A stretch of DNA of 64,000 nt from Lenzites betulinus (taxonomy: Eukaryota > Basidiomycota > Agaricomycetes > Polyporales > Polyporaceae), in contig JABYQU010000059.1 of NCBI GenBank assembly GCA_022264855.1, forward strand, positions 62,001 through 126,000. Reading direction: 5' to 3'. Of this stretch, positions 20,182 through 30,158 are shown one piece after another. Made by a program: the position numbers and the translations under genes. The notes below the pieces were generated by a model that saw only the letters and a list, made by a program, of their open reading frames with translations, did not search any database and was not told the origin of the DNA. Positions within the stretch are counted from its first letter, which is position 1; every line of letters starts with the position of its first letter.

Positions 20182-23143
20182 CTAAGCCATGAACTGCTGC
20201 TGGATGCTCAGCGGCGGCGGCCCCATCGCGCCCGCCGTCGTCGGCGAGCACAGCGCGTCGAGGCGCCACTCCCCGCGGAGCCGGTGGTAGAGCGCCTTGA
20301 ACGCGGACACGGAGCCCTTCTCGAGCACGAACCCGAGCACGGTCTCGTACCCCGACAGATTCTCGACACGGCTGCGGCCGCTGAACGACGACTGCGAGAC
20401 CTGCGACAGCCGTGGGGTCGCGTTCGGGGTCGAGATGCTCTGGAAGCCGTTGCTCGCGGAGGGCGCGCAGGAGGTGAACTCGACGCGGAAGCGGACCTGC
20501 TTCTGCACGGTGCCGCTGATGTCGTGCGTGTCGTCGATGCGGCAGCGCAGCACGCTCCAGCCGCCGTTCTCCTCCATCGCGACCGTCGCGCCGAAGTACT
20601 CGAGGAGGCGGGTCGTCTCCATGCGCGTGGTGGGCAGGTCGAGCATCGAGTAGAGGAGGTACGACTGGACCTTCCAGTGGAAGAGGTTCGAGAACCAGCC
20701 CTTGAACTCGCCCACGGCGGGGGACATGCCAGAAGCGGGAGGGGATCCCATATGGGGCGACCCGACAGAGAAAGTGGACCGTTTCTGGAGCAAGGGCGGA
20801 GCGGCAAAGTCCAGCGGCGGGGCTATGGGCGATGATGATTGTCAGCGAACCCCTGCAACGTACATGCAGACCACTTACGTCGGGCCTTCTTGTTAGTCTT
20901 CATTTGCTGTCCGTTCACGGACTCTTGAATGTACATCATGTTGCCCATTTCCTTCGCCATGGGTACGGAGTGACCGAAGCCCAACCCTCCAGATGAACAG
21001 TCCAGGTGCGGAGCGCGTCCGGAGACCGGCCGCTGAGCATTCTCCTTATTCTCGTTGCGGGCGTCTTTGTCCCACGTCACGTCCATACGGTGCTCCGTGC
21101 TTGACATGCGTGCCTGTCGGCGGGGGATTGCGTCATCGGGGAGCTGCGAGTGACGCGTGGTCCGCGGCGACTGCATGTGAGACGGCGGCCAAGGCAAGGA
21201 CCGTGCATCTGCCGCAGACTGCGGCTGCGGGTCCACTTCCATCTCCACGTCAGAAATGCGGGGTGTCTTCAGCGCCGGGATGGTCGTAGCGGCTCTCGCA
21301 GGGACAGGGCGTGGAGCATAGATAACCCCAGGGGAAGATACAGCACCAAGCTGGAACGCCGGGGCAGACGTGGTGTAAGAGGAGCCGTGTACAGACGCGC
21401 GGTGGGCAGGAGGTGCGCTCCCGCCGTTGCGTTGCATCACGGGCAGTGCATAGCGTCCGCCGTCAGTCTCAGGCCTCGTCAGTCTGGCCGGTCGCTGGAT
21501 GACCCCGGGGGCAGAGTTCCCGGCGCGCGCACGCGCCATGTCAGGGTTAGGGACGAATGAGGGCGGATTGCCGAACGATACAGTGTTCCTGGCGCTAGCG
21601 GCCTGCGGCTTGGGCTTCTGAGGGCGGGGTCCGACGGGTGACGGGGGATGGGGGCGGGAAGGAGCGCGCTCGATGGGAACCGCCGTGTTGATAGCGAGAG
21701 TCGGCTTCGTCGGTGAGGGTGTACGAGACGGAGGCTGAGGCGCAGGGCGGTCTGACCGAAGGTGCTGATGCTGCGGAGCTGACGGCCCAGCAGGGCGAGC
21801 GACCTCAGTAGACTTGCGGTTGCTAAGTTTCGAACGAGGAGCGGCGTATTGCTTCAGAATGATCTTTCCCTCCGTGTTGAGGACGCCGTCGATGTCCATC
21901 AGTATTCCATGCTCTTCCATAGCTTTCTCGCGATGTTTCTGGAGCAAGAAGTAGAACGCCTTAGCCAGAGTTCCATGTCCAGCCGGGCTCAGCAGATCAG
22001 CCCGGATGCCGTCAGTGTCAGCGTGCCGGCCCCAGATGACGCATAGAGATTCGAACAGGTCACGGTCGATGTGCAGCGCAGAGGGCAGAGGCTTCGCAAG
22101 CTCAGACATAGGAGGCGCAGGAACATAGGTGATACCAGGAGTGGCGCTTTGAAGCCAGGGATGAGCCAGAATCTCGGACATCTACGATGCCAAAATTAGC
22201 GGGATAGTGTATGCGCGATATGTTTAGGACATACAGAGATCCGCTTGTGAACGTCCACAACCAGCATGCGAGACAAGAGATCCTTGGCCATGGGGTCAAC
22301 GTAAGCCGGCATGTCGTACTTGCCGACCTTGACCTTCGTCAGCAGCGTGCGCACATTCTTGTCGTCGAAAGGAAGACGCCCAGTCAGCAGAGCATACAAG
22401 ATCACGCCGCAGCTCCAGATGTCCGTAGCAGTCCCAGTGTACTTGTGGCCGTTGACGATCTCAGGGCTGGCATAGTGAGGGCTGCCACAGCTAGTCTCAA
22501 GCTGGAGAGTCGGCGGAGCAAAGGCAGCCATTCCCCAGTCAGCGATCTTGACGAGAGGCGGGTTGAGCGTGTGGATCAGGATATTCTCAGGCTTGAGGTC
22601 GCGGTGAATGATCGAGAATGTATGCGCGTAGCTGAGACCGTGAACGATCTGCTTGAAGTATGCCAAGGCCTCGAGAGGGGGAAGGCGTCCCCGGTTGACC
22701 AAGAAGTCGAACAGCTCGCCACCTTCCACGTACTCCAGAATAAGGTAGAGTTCCTTCTCGCCCTCGTAGACATCGTATATGCGCATGATGTTGGGGTGAT
22801 TCATGAGCTTCATCATGATGATCTCCCGATCGATGCCGAAACGTTGTTTCTCGGCCTTGGCCTGGGCGTTAGCGGCGGTCCTGGAGGTGAGGAACGGCTG
22901 AAGAGGGAGGATCTTCACGGCGGCCAGCTGGCCGGTGCGGCGATGGCGGGCAATCTTAACGCGGCCGCTGGCGCCCTTGCCGACGCACTCGCCGATGATC
23001 CACGGGCCAACGTATTTGGCGTCGTCGGGGTATTCGAAGGCGCTTGTACCAGCAGCGGCCTTCTCTTTCTCCCAGCGGGTACCAAGGGGAGTTGCATACT
23101 TGACACGCGGGGCGCGGGGCGGGCTGTTCATGGCGGCGGACAT
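20182..23143 (-). CDS. Hsl1/Gin4/Nim1-type Ser/Thr protein kinase
   Basis: CAMK-group kinase of the family that controls septins and the morphogenesis/mitotic-entry checkpoint. Three exons (23143-22235, 22181-20879, 20822-20182) give 950 residues. The kinase domain (about 45-315) has the Gly loop GECVGKGASGRVK, the VKIL lysine, the catalytic HRDLKPEN, CGSPHYASPEIV in the activation segment, and RISMSEILAHPW at its end. The metal-binding motif reads DWG instead of the usual DFG. The middle is Pro/Ser/Arg-rich and disordered. The last ~200 residues (FKGWFSNLFHWKVQSYLL ... VRFRVEFTS) look like the membrane-binding KA1-like end of the family. The length and architecture fit a full gene. Confidence 0.9.
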
Positions 23144-23568
23144 GGAGGTAGGGGGTTGATTAGAACGGTTAGAGATGTGTAGAATGAAAGGTGATTAATA
23201 GTAGTTAGTGTATGAAAACGCCGAGGTCGTCGTAGCGATGTTGTCCGTCGTCGGGGATGTCGTCGACCAGCAAGACAATGAGGAGGATGGGGAAAAGCAA
23301 CCTCGCCCGCCGAGCCTATACTGGCGACAGGCGCCGGGACAAACAACGCGCAAACAACACGTCTCCGCCACAGCCACGTGTCTACCAACCACTCACAGCA
23401 TGTTCCTGAGTCCCGATTCGGACACGAACATTCGGCCACCTGCCTTGCATCCGGAGTATGCACGGACAGTGCGCGGTATATAGACGATACAAACGAATGT
23501 CCCGAATGAATGACAAGAGTGAACTATAAGGTTAGTACAGTAATGAGGGTACCTGTGTTCTTGAGGTC
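23144..23568. other. Intergenic, kinase promoter
   Basis: Upstream region of the kinase gene and 3' flank of the SNARE gene. No gene and no striking motif seen. Confidence 0.45.
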
Positions 23569-24688
23569 CTACACGAGAATTACGGCCAGCAACAACGCCA
23601 TAAGGATGATGATCAGAATAATGATGCACCAACCCGACTTTGTCTCTGGCATATCTCATTAGTCGAGCGTGGAGCGGTGAGTATTCGGAGGTCTTACCCT
23701 CCGTCTGACGGATGAAATTGCGCATCTTGCGCATCGCAGTATTGAGCTTTGCATCTGAACGGTCGACCCCGCGTTCGAGGTCGTCAAGCATTCTGTGCAC
23801 AGGCGTCAGTACGGAACATAGAAGCTATGTTGCAGAATAACAAATACGCACTCAACGTGCTCGCCAATCTCTTGACCCATAAGTCCAGCCTGCTCATGTA
23901 GGGTATTGAGTGTACCAGCAATGGTATCAATGGTCTCGTCTTGCTGGCGTATCATCATCTGCCAAGGATGTTATTCCATGTACTAGTCCGCGTCTTACGG
24001 CAAGGCTCACCTGTTGCTCTTGCTTCGCCCACTCAGCCTGCGAGTCTTCGTCCTCGGGCATGGTAGACTCCGCCGCGCGTCCAGATGGACCGACCATCGA
24101 GGAGGGCCTTGACCGACGCCCCTCTGGCTGTCCGTCCACCTCCGCACGCATGGTCTAAACGCAGCGGCGCCGTGCATGAGATCATCTTGTCTCTCGCGGT
24201 AGGAGCATCGCAAACACACCAACGCTGCAGACGTACCTCGATCTCGCGTCGTACATGGCCCACGTACCGCCGCCGGTCAATGACCTCCGACTCTTCCAGT
24301 CCAAACAGCCGTGCCCCGGTGGACTCCACCACACTATCCAGCGGTCCAGGTTAGCATCCTGAGCAGCACTGTAGGTATGATGCACCCATAGGAGAGACAC
24401 TCACTTGACACTCTCTTCCAAGTCCTCCAAATCCGCCTCCAACGCCGCAAGCGTAGCTTTCAGCTATACCGACCGCACGCGCCATCAGCATTCCCGTTCC
24501 TCTGACGCTGAAAATAGCTCCTAACAAGCACAGGAGACGACGCGCACCTCATTCCGAGCCCAAATGAGCTCCTCGCTCTCCTCCCTAGCAGTGCTGCGGA
24601 TGCGCATGTACGACGCGCGCAGCGTCGCCGCGTTCTGCAGCGACGCCTGCACCTCCTGCTGCACAGCGTGATATGGGTCCGTCGACAT
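23569..24688 (-). CDS. Qc-SNARE, syntaxin-6/Tlg1 type
   Basis: Tail-anchored t-SNARE of the endosome/trans-Golgi system. The start at 24688 gives MSTDPYHAVQQEVQ followed by a helical N-terminal domain (ARNELKATLAALEADLEDL, VIDRRRYVGHVRREIE) and a polar linker. The SNARE helix runs QQDETIDTIAGTLNTLHEQ ... GEHVEMLDDLERGVDR ... LNTAMRKM. The C-terminal anchor is GWCIIILIIILMALLLAVIL, ending at TAG 23569-23571. The last join (ACGGAG-G|GT ... CAG|AG-ACA) is in phase, which places the anchor in frame. At least five introns lie between helical segments; inner joins were read from GT/AG signals and not all were checked base by base. Confidence 0.88.
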
Positions 24689-25300
24689 CGCCTCTGCTCG
24701 TGAGACGTGGTCGAGAGCCGAGATGGGCTTAGTATGTGCAAGGGCGGCTGGGTGCGTGTATGGGCGGAGTTAGGTGGTGGACCGTGCGGTAAAGGGTAGG
24801 TGTGGCGGCAGCGGTCGGAGATTACAGCCCAATGGGAACGCAGACTCAAGTTATTTCGATTAAACAAGCCAGATAATGAGAACGTGGAAGTTGAGTGAAC
24901 ACGGAAGGGAATGAGCGGAGGGGGCAAGCTAAGCACGGTCACGGTGCGAGGCACCGAGCGCTTCTCGATCCTGATCGTAAGCGACGAACGTCCCTGCTTG
25001 ATCTGGAAGGTGTAGTGTTCGTCGCCTTAGCCACTTCAGGTTCTTTCGTACTGGCAGACAATAATATCGCCTCATAGTCTGTTGCAGAGAAAGGGTGCAT
25101 AGGCAGGCATATAGAAGCCCGTACAAACAGCATAGTAATTGAAACACGAGCGCCGGTACACGAGACCCAAGAGAACACCCAGTCGGCATCCTCTAATAAC
25201 ATCGTATCGTACACTTCATTCGAGCGAGAGCAGAGAAATACAGTACGAAATCCGCATCCAGGTGCCTCCGTGTATCCAACAGCACATCCGAGGCGGGGCC
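24689..25300. other. Intergenic, SNARE promoter
   Basis: Upstream region of the SNARE gene and 3' flank of the RING gene. Open frames on both strands carry no domain. Confidence 0.45.
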
Positions 25301-27701
25301 TCACGCTGCGCTCGCAGCGGGGGCCGTGCCGCGCTCGACGTCTGGCTGCGGCGCGCCCTGGCGGCCAAACGCACGCAGGAAGCCCACCCCCGGGATGGCC
25401 GCAAAGCGGGCGCGGTCAGCCTGGGCCGCCGGCGGAGGAACGGTCGGCGAAGCGGGGAGGGGAACAGCAGCGGCCGGAACGTGCTCGTCGCCAGACGTGG
25501 AGTCGCGATGGTCGTCCTTCTCGTCCTTCTCCGGCGGGGTCGTGGTGATGCGCAGCAGCGAAGTGTACGCTGGAAGCCGTTAACATTCAGCACATGCGCT
25601 GGGGCCGGAGGATGACTCAGGTGGCACTTACGTTGGCGACAGACGGGGCAGAACCAGCCCTTGGCCTTTCTCTTGCGCCGCGGGTTCGCCGGGACTGCTG
25701 GGGTCGGGGTCGCCGGCGCTGGGGCATCTTCTGTGGGGGGAGTGCCGGCAGCACCCTCGGCGTTGGCCTCTGTTGGGGCGGCTTCCGCCGGTGGGGCGTC
25801 CGCACCTGGAGCAGTCGTCTCGCTCTCGTTCTGCACGATATTGCCGCCGGCACCGAACTCAATCATGTTCAGGGCACAGTCACGGCAGGCGACGAGGTGG
25901 CGGCACGGTAGAAGGACCACCTCTCGCGGGGAGGAAAGGCAGAGGAGACACTCCGATTGGGGGTCGTCATCCACCGCAACAGTGGGCGGAACCGCAGGAG
26001 GGTAGGTGTGTGTGTCGAGAGCGGCGGTCGGTGCCGGAGTCGAATGTGAGGGGGTGTTGGAGTTAGCGGAGAGACCATAAATTTCGTGAAGGTGGAATGT
26101 GTGCAAGCCAATCTGTATAGAGTTCAGGCGGATACTCGACCGACACGAGAGACCCTGCGTACCGTAGCTTCACGCTTTACGACCTTCACGACCCACGGCC
26201 GGTTGTCTTCCTCCTCGCTGCTCTCGACGGCAACGGGTGGGGCACCGAACCTGACGATGTGGAGGTATGTAACTTGCTCGTTGGGCGACGGCAGCTCCTT
26301 GCCTTCTCCATCGAGGGCGGTAAGGCGGATGGTCACCCGGACACCGACTTCATCGTCGTCCTTGACCTCCTTCGGTTTGTCCTCACCTTCGGTCGTTGGG
26401 TGCACGTCCGCATCCACGACGGCGAGGGCTGGACCAGCCACGCCACGCTCCTGATTACGCTTGCGGAAGTGGAAATTCGTAAAACGCTTCTTGCGCTGAG
26501 TGCCGTCCGCTGCGGTCGGCTCCGGTGTAGGGGCCTTCTCGTGATCAGGGCTTGAAGATGTCCCTTGCGCAGAATCCCCAGCGGTAGCAACGTGCTTGTG
26601 ATCGAACCGCCCGAGCTCCAGCATTGCACCGTCCTCTAATTTCAGGGTCCGTCCGAATCCACCCTCGACAACGGTTTCGAACACAAGAAGTCGGGAGAAT
26701 CCCGAAGCATCCGCCTTGGTTGCCATAGGGTGTTTGGGAGGAAGTAGAACATGGACACGAATGCCACACTTCGGGGCGTCACAGTCGAACTCAAACTCGA
26801 GTGCGTGATGGTGTTGCGCATCCACATGATCAGCGTCGTCAGAGGTATCGTTCTCTAGTGGGGAAAGACGGAGAGTGGGCCGCTTCAGGTTGACCAGCGC
26901 CTGGAGGGTCGTGGTAGAATAGTGGGTCTAGGATGAAATAGCGTGAGTAAATCGGATACACGAGAGTCGCCAGAGATGTGAGGATGTCTGGAAGGGGATA
27001 TAGGATAGTTCTAAAACCCGCCACATCGCGGCCGCTAATAGCCACAGTGTGAACGCTGACAAGTAATGGCCGTGCAGACGGGAGCGGGAGTATATTGGCG
27101 CCTTCAGCGATCCCCGGGCTGTGCCCTGCGTAGTTCTGCCATACATCGCTGAAGGGAGAAGATCGCCCAACGCAAAGATGGTAGCAAAGGCATATTCGAG
27201 AACTGCAAGAGCTGCAGCCGGGTGCGCTCCAGCCAATCATAGCGAGACTCCTTGTCTGCAGTGGCTGATATTTGAGTACGGCGGGATGACTGACCTGCTT
27301 GCTCTTCGCAATCCAACCCTTTACAATCTCCGGAGTCAATACATCCTGGCTCTTCTCAGGGCTTTCCGTCCACTCCGGACCGCCGCCCAGTACGCCGATG
27401 TTGGGGCCAAAGAGGGTATCGTTGGCCTTCGCTGCCGGAGGGGCGGTCGTTCCTGCGCCTGCTCCGGTCCCTGCGGCGGGCGCGGGGGTGCCCATGTCGA
27501 TGACAACGGCGTTCGGTGTTTGCGCCATCTGTGCCGCTGCGCGTGAGGCTCGAGTGTCGACGCGTGCGATGTAGGGCTGCTGGTGGATGCCTCGGACCCG
27601 GTTCCAACTAGCGTACTGTGCGTTGTCTGCGCGAAGTTAGCCACGGTTCTGTCGGGCTATTTGAGAGAGTCGTACGCACACCAGGAGGAAAATGAGGCCA
27701 T
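25301..27701 (-). CDS. MGRN1/RNF157-like RING E3 ubiquitin ligase
   Basis: Likely E3 ligase. An ATG at 27701 (MASFSSW), splicing in phase to YNAQYASWNRVRG, leads into an Ala/Gly/Pro-rich stretch and TPEIVKGWIAKSKQ. A ~400-nt intron then joins to ALVNLKRPTLRLSPL and the conserved domain HALEFEFDCDAPKCGI, ending KREAT|IGLHTFHLHEIYGL, as in the MGRN1 family domain before the RING. The RING has CLLCLSSPREVVLLPCRHLV and CRDCA, then about 85 low-complexity residues before the last pair in GWFCPVCRQ|PYTSLLRI. The C-terminal exon ends at TGA 25301. The family acts in membrane-protein and endosomal ubiquitination; the target here is unknown. The first exon (about 22 nt) rests on splice logic only. Confidence 0.85.
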
Positions 27702-28344
27702 GCACTGGGGGGGAGAGGGAGAGGGGCGACTATGTAGTCGGTGAGAGAGAGGAGCACTGGGAAGGCCTTGCGCAGGCGCGGGCGCGGAACCCGGACCCTT
27801 TACTGCCCGCGCGAGTCGCTAATCTTAGATGACTACATGTGTCAGTCACCTTGACTCGTCCTCCTGCCACTCAGCCTGTCTCGTGCTTGCTCCGGAGGGT
27901 TCATGTAAGACAGCGTCGACGACATCAGCATGTATATGTCCGACCGAGCACAGAGTCGAGAATGCGCAGAAGCCAGAGCGTGTTTGGGCTGAACAAGCAG
28001 CCGGGCAGTCCGGGAAAGACGGGTGATCGGGGTCTGCGGCCCTCTGCGCAGTCGCAGCGGCGTGAGACGGGCGGCCGTGGACACTCTCAAGACATGTCGC
28101 AGTCGTTCGTATCCAAGGTGCTCAAAACACGACGTGGGTATTGGCCCGCCTCTGCCGCTCTCAGGGCAGCCACGACCACGGCTAACTCGGTGACGCAGAT
28201 CTTCTGCGTGAACTTTGCTCAGACAGCCTTCCAGATCAGATTTTGTACAGCATGAATTGCATAGATGCTTTGCGCGTCATGGCATATGCATGGGATCGGT
28301 GCGAGGTCGTGGTAAATCGGAACAGGACAGCAGCAAATACAAAA
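27702..28344. other. Intergenic between RING and uL15 genes
   Basis: Promoter of the RING gene and 3' flank of the uL15 gene. A plus-strand open frame at 27839-28255 contains a basic, Ser/Gln-rich stretch but no known domain, so it is not called. Confidence 0.45.
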
Positions 28345-28983
28345 CTATGCGACCAGCTTGACAACACCACCCGCCTCCTTAATCTTCGACCTGCAGATGC
28401 GTGTTAGATACGGTCACACCGGCGCCTGTAAACGGTACATACTCGGCCTTGCGCGAGACATAGCGGGCTTTTACGATGAAAGGGAGCTTAGGTAGCCTAA
28501 GGAAGGTACGTTGAGCCCACGATTTACAACGGGGATATATTGAGGTCACTCACTGTCCGTTGCCCAAGATCTTGGCGTAACCGTGTTGGAGGATGTCGAT
28601 GACAGGGACGACGTCCGAGCTCTCAGTGAGGCCCTCCTTCTCCGGCGCGGGGACAAGCGTCCAGAGCTTGTCCACGTTGATGATGGGGCGCCATTGGAGG
28701 TTGCGGGTAAGGTGGAAGCGGCGCATACCAACCTTACCGAAGTAACCAGGATGGTACTTGTCGAAGTTCGTCCTTTTCACGTGCGATTACAGAGTGAGTT
28801 TCGGGATAGCGGATCGTTAGGATTGTGGAATAGCGTGGGTTCCTTGCGATGAACGCACCTGTGGTGGTGCTGACCACCAGCGAGACCACGACCTCCGGGA
28901 TGCTTGCGGTGCTTTCCTACACGACCGTGACCGGCCGAGACGTGGCCGCGGTGCTTGCGAGTGTTGGAGAACCGCGTCGGCAT
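28345..28983 (-). CDS. RPL28: 60S ribosomal protein uL15 (L27a/yeast L28)
   Basis: Large-subunit ribosomal protein. Exons 28983-28859, 28772-28554, 28496-28443 and 28390-28345 join with consistent phases to give 147 residues, the normal length. It begins [20 protein letters not shown], with [20 protein letters not shown], then [17 protein letters not shown] and a C-terminal [18 protein letters not shown] ... [10 protein letters not shown]. The basic His/Gly/Arg-rich N-terminus is diagnostic. It is divergent from RPB11. Confidence 0.96.
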
Positions 28984-29615
28984 TTTCTATGTTGTCCAGG
29001 CGAATGAATGGCAGCGAAAAAGAGAGGAAGAAGTTGGGTCAGCATCTCATCCCGCGGACTTCATCTGATCGCCCCAAGACCCATCCACCGTCGAATTCCG
29101 GCCAAGTTCCAGCAAGACGATATCCGACAGAAAGCGTAGGACCAGCAGAACGCGACGGGGACACTCCTGGGGCGCGAACCAGCATAGACTTACCTTGAGG
29201 GAGGCGGGAGTTGACGGCGTATACGACGCTGCCCACCAGATGCTACACTTTCTCGACGGTGGCTGCGAGTTTGTCCGTATTTGGCACTTCTTAGCGCCGA
29301 CAAAATGTTCCTGCGACGCTGTCGAAATAGACGCCTTTGTCTTGTCCTGCTTCCGTTCCCTTGTCTCTGTTCGTCGCGCGCGGTGCAACCCTGGTAAGTG
29401 TCCATTCCGCTGCGCTTCTGCATGATGTCGGCTTTACGAAGCCTTGTATTTATTGTCAATGATTCCCCATGATCACAAAATGTGTTCTGACACTTCATCT
29501 GTTTGCTTCTGCAAATAAGACACGCAAGCTAACCCCAATCCCAACAGATTCCCGTTCAGTCGTCGCATACCCATCCCTGTCATTTGTCGTCGTTCTCCTG
29601 TTCGTAGTAGTCAAC
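28984..29615. promoter_or_regulatory. Divergent promoter region, uL15 and RPB11
   Basis: 632 bp between the start codons of uL15 (minus) and RPB11 (plus). Two core expression genes share the region. No TATA box or riboswitch is evident and no open frame with a domain is seen. Confidence 0.5.
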
Positions 29616-30158
29616 ATGAATGCACCCAACCGTTACGAGCTTTACGTGCTTGATGAGGGCGAGCGACCGTGCGTCATACTACCTCCCCCCGCCTGAGCGC
29701 GAGAGCTTACGTAGTCTCCGACCGCGTCTCAACAGAGTTGAGGTCACGGAGGACTCTAAGATCCCGAACGCGGCAACGATCAAGATCGTCAAGCAGGACC
29801 ACACCCTTGCCAACCTCCTCCGCTCGTGCGTACCCGCCCCGCTGCCACACCAGCTGCAGCCATCTAACCCCGCCGCAGCCAGCTGCTCTCCATGCCTCAG
29901 GTCCTCTTCGCGGGCTACAAGGTCCCCCACCCGCTCCACCCCTACTTCCTGCTCAAGATCCAGACGGACGGCTCTGAGACCCCCGTGCAGGTGCTCGAGA
30001 CCGCGTGCACGAAGCTCATCGGCACGATCGCGACGCTCGAGGCGAAGTTCAAGCGCGAGTTCCAGTACAAGGACGTCGACGGCGGCGTGCAGGAGGACGC
30101 GTACGGCGTCCCCGTCCCGAGCGAGCCCGTCGAAGGCCGCAGCTACATCGACTTCTAG
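29616..30158 (+). CDS. RPB11: RNA polymerase II subunit RPB11
   Basis: Small assembly subunit that pairs with RPB3 in RNA polymerase II. Exons 29616-29668, 29736-29825 and 29879-30158 give 140 residues. The sequence runs MNAPNRYELYVLDEGERP, VEVTEDSKIPNAATIKI, then the alpha-motif HTLANLLRSQLL, VLFAGYKVPHPLHPYFLLKI and a C-terminal helix (ETACTKLIGTIATLEAKFKR). This is the family's full length plus a short acidic tail ending SYIDF. The ATG at 29616 follows TCAAC and has the correct frame; a second ATG at 29620 is out of frame. Confidence 0.96.
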
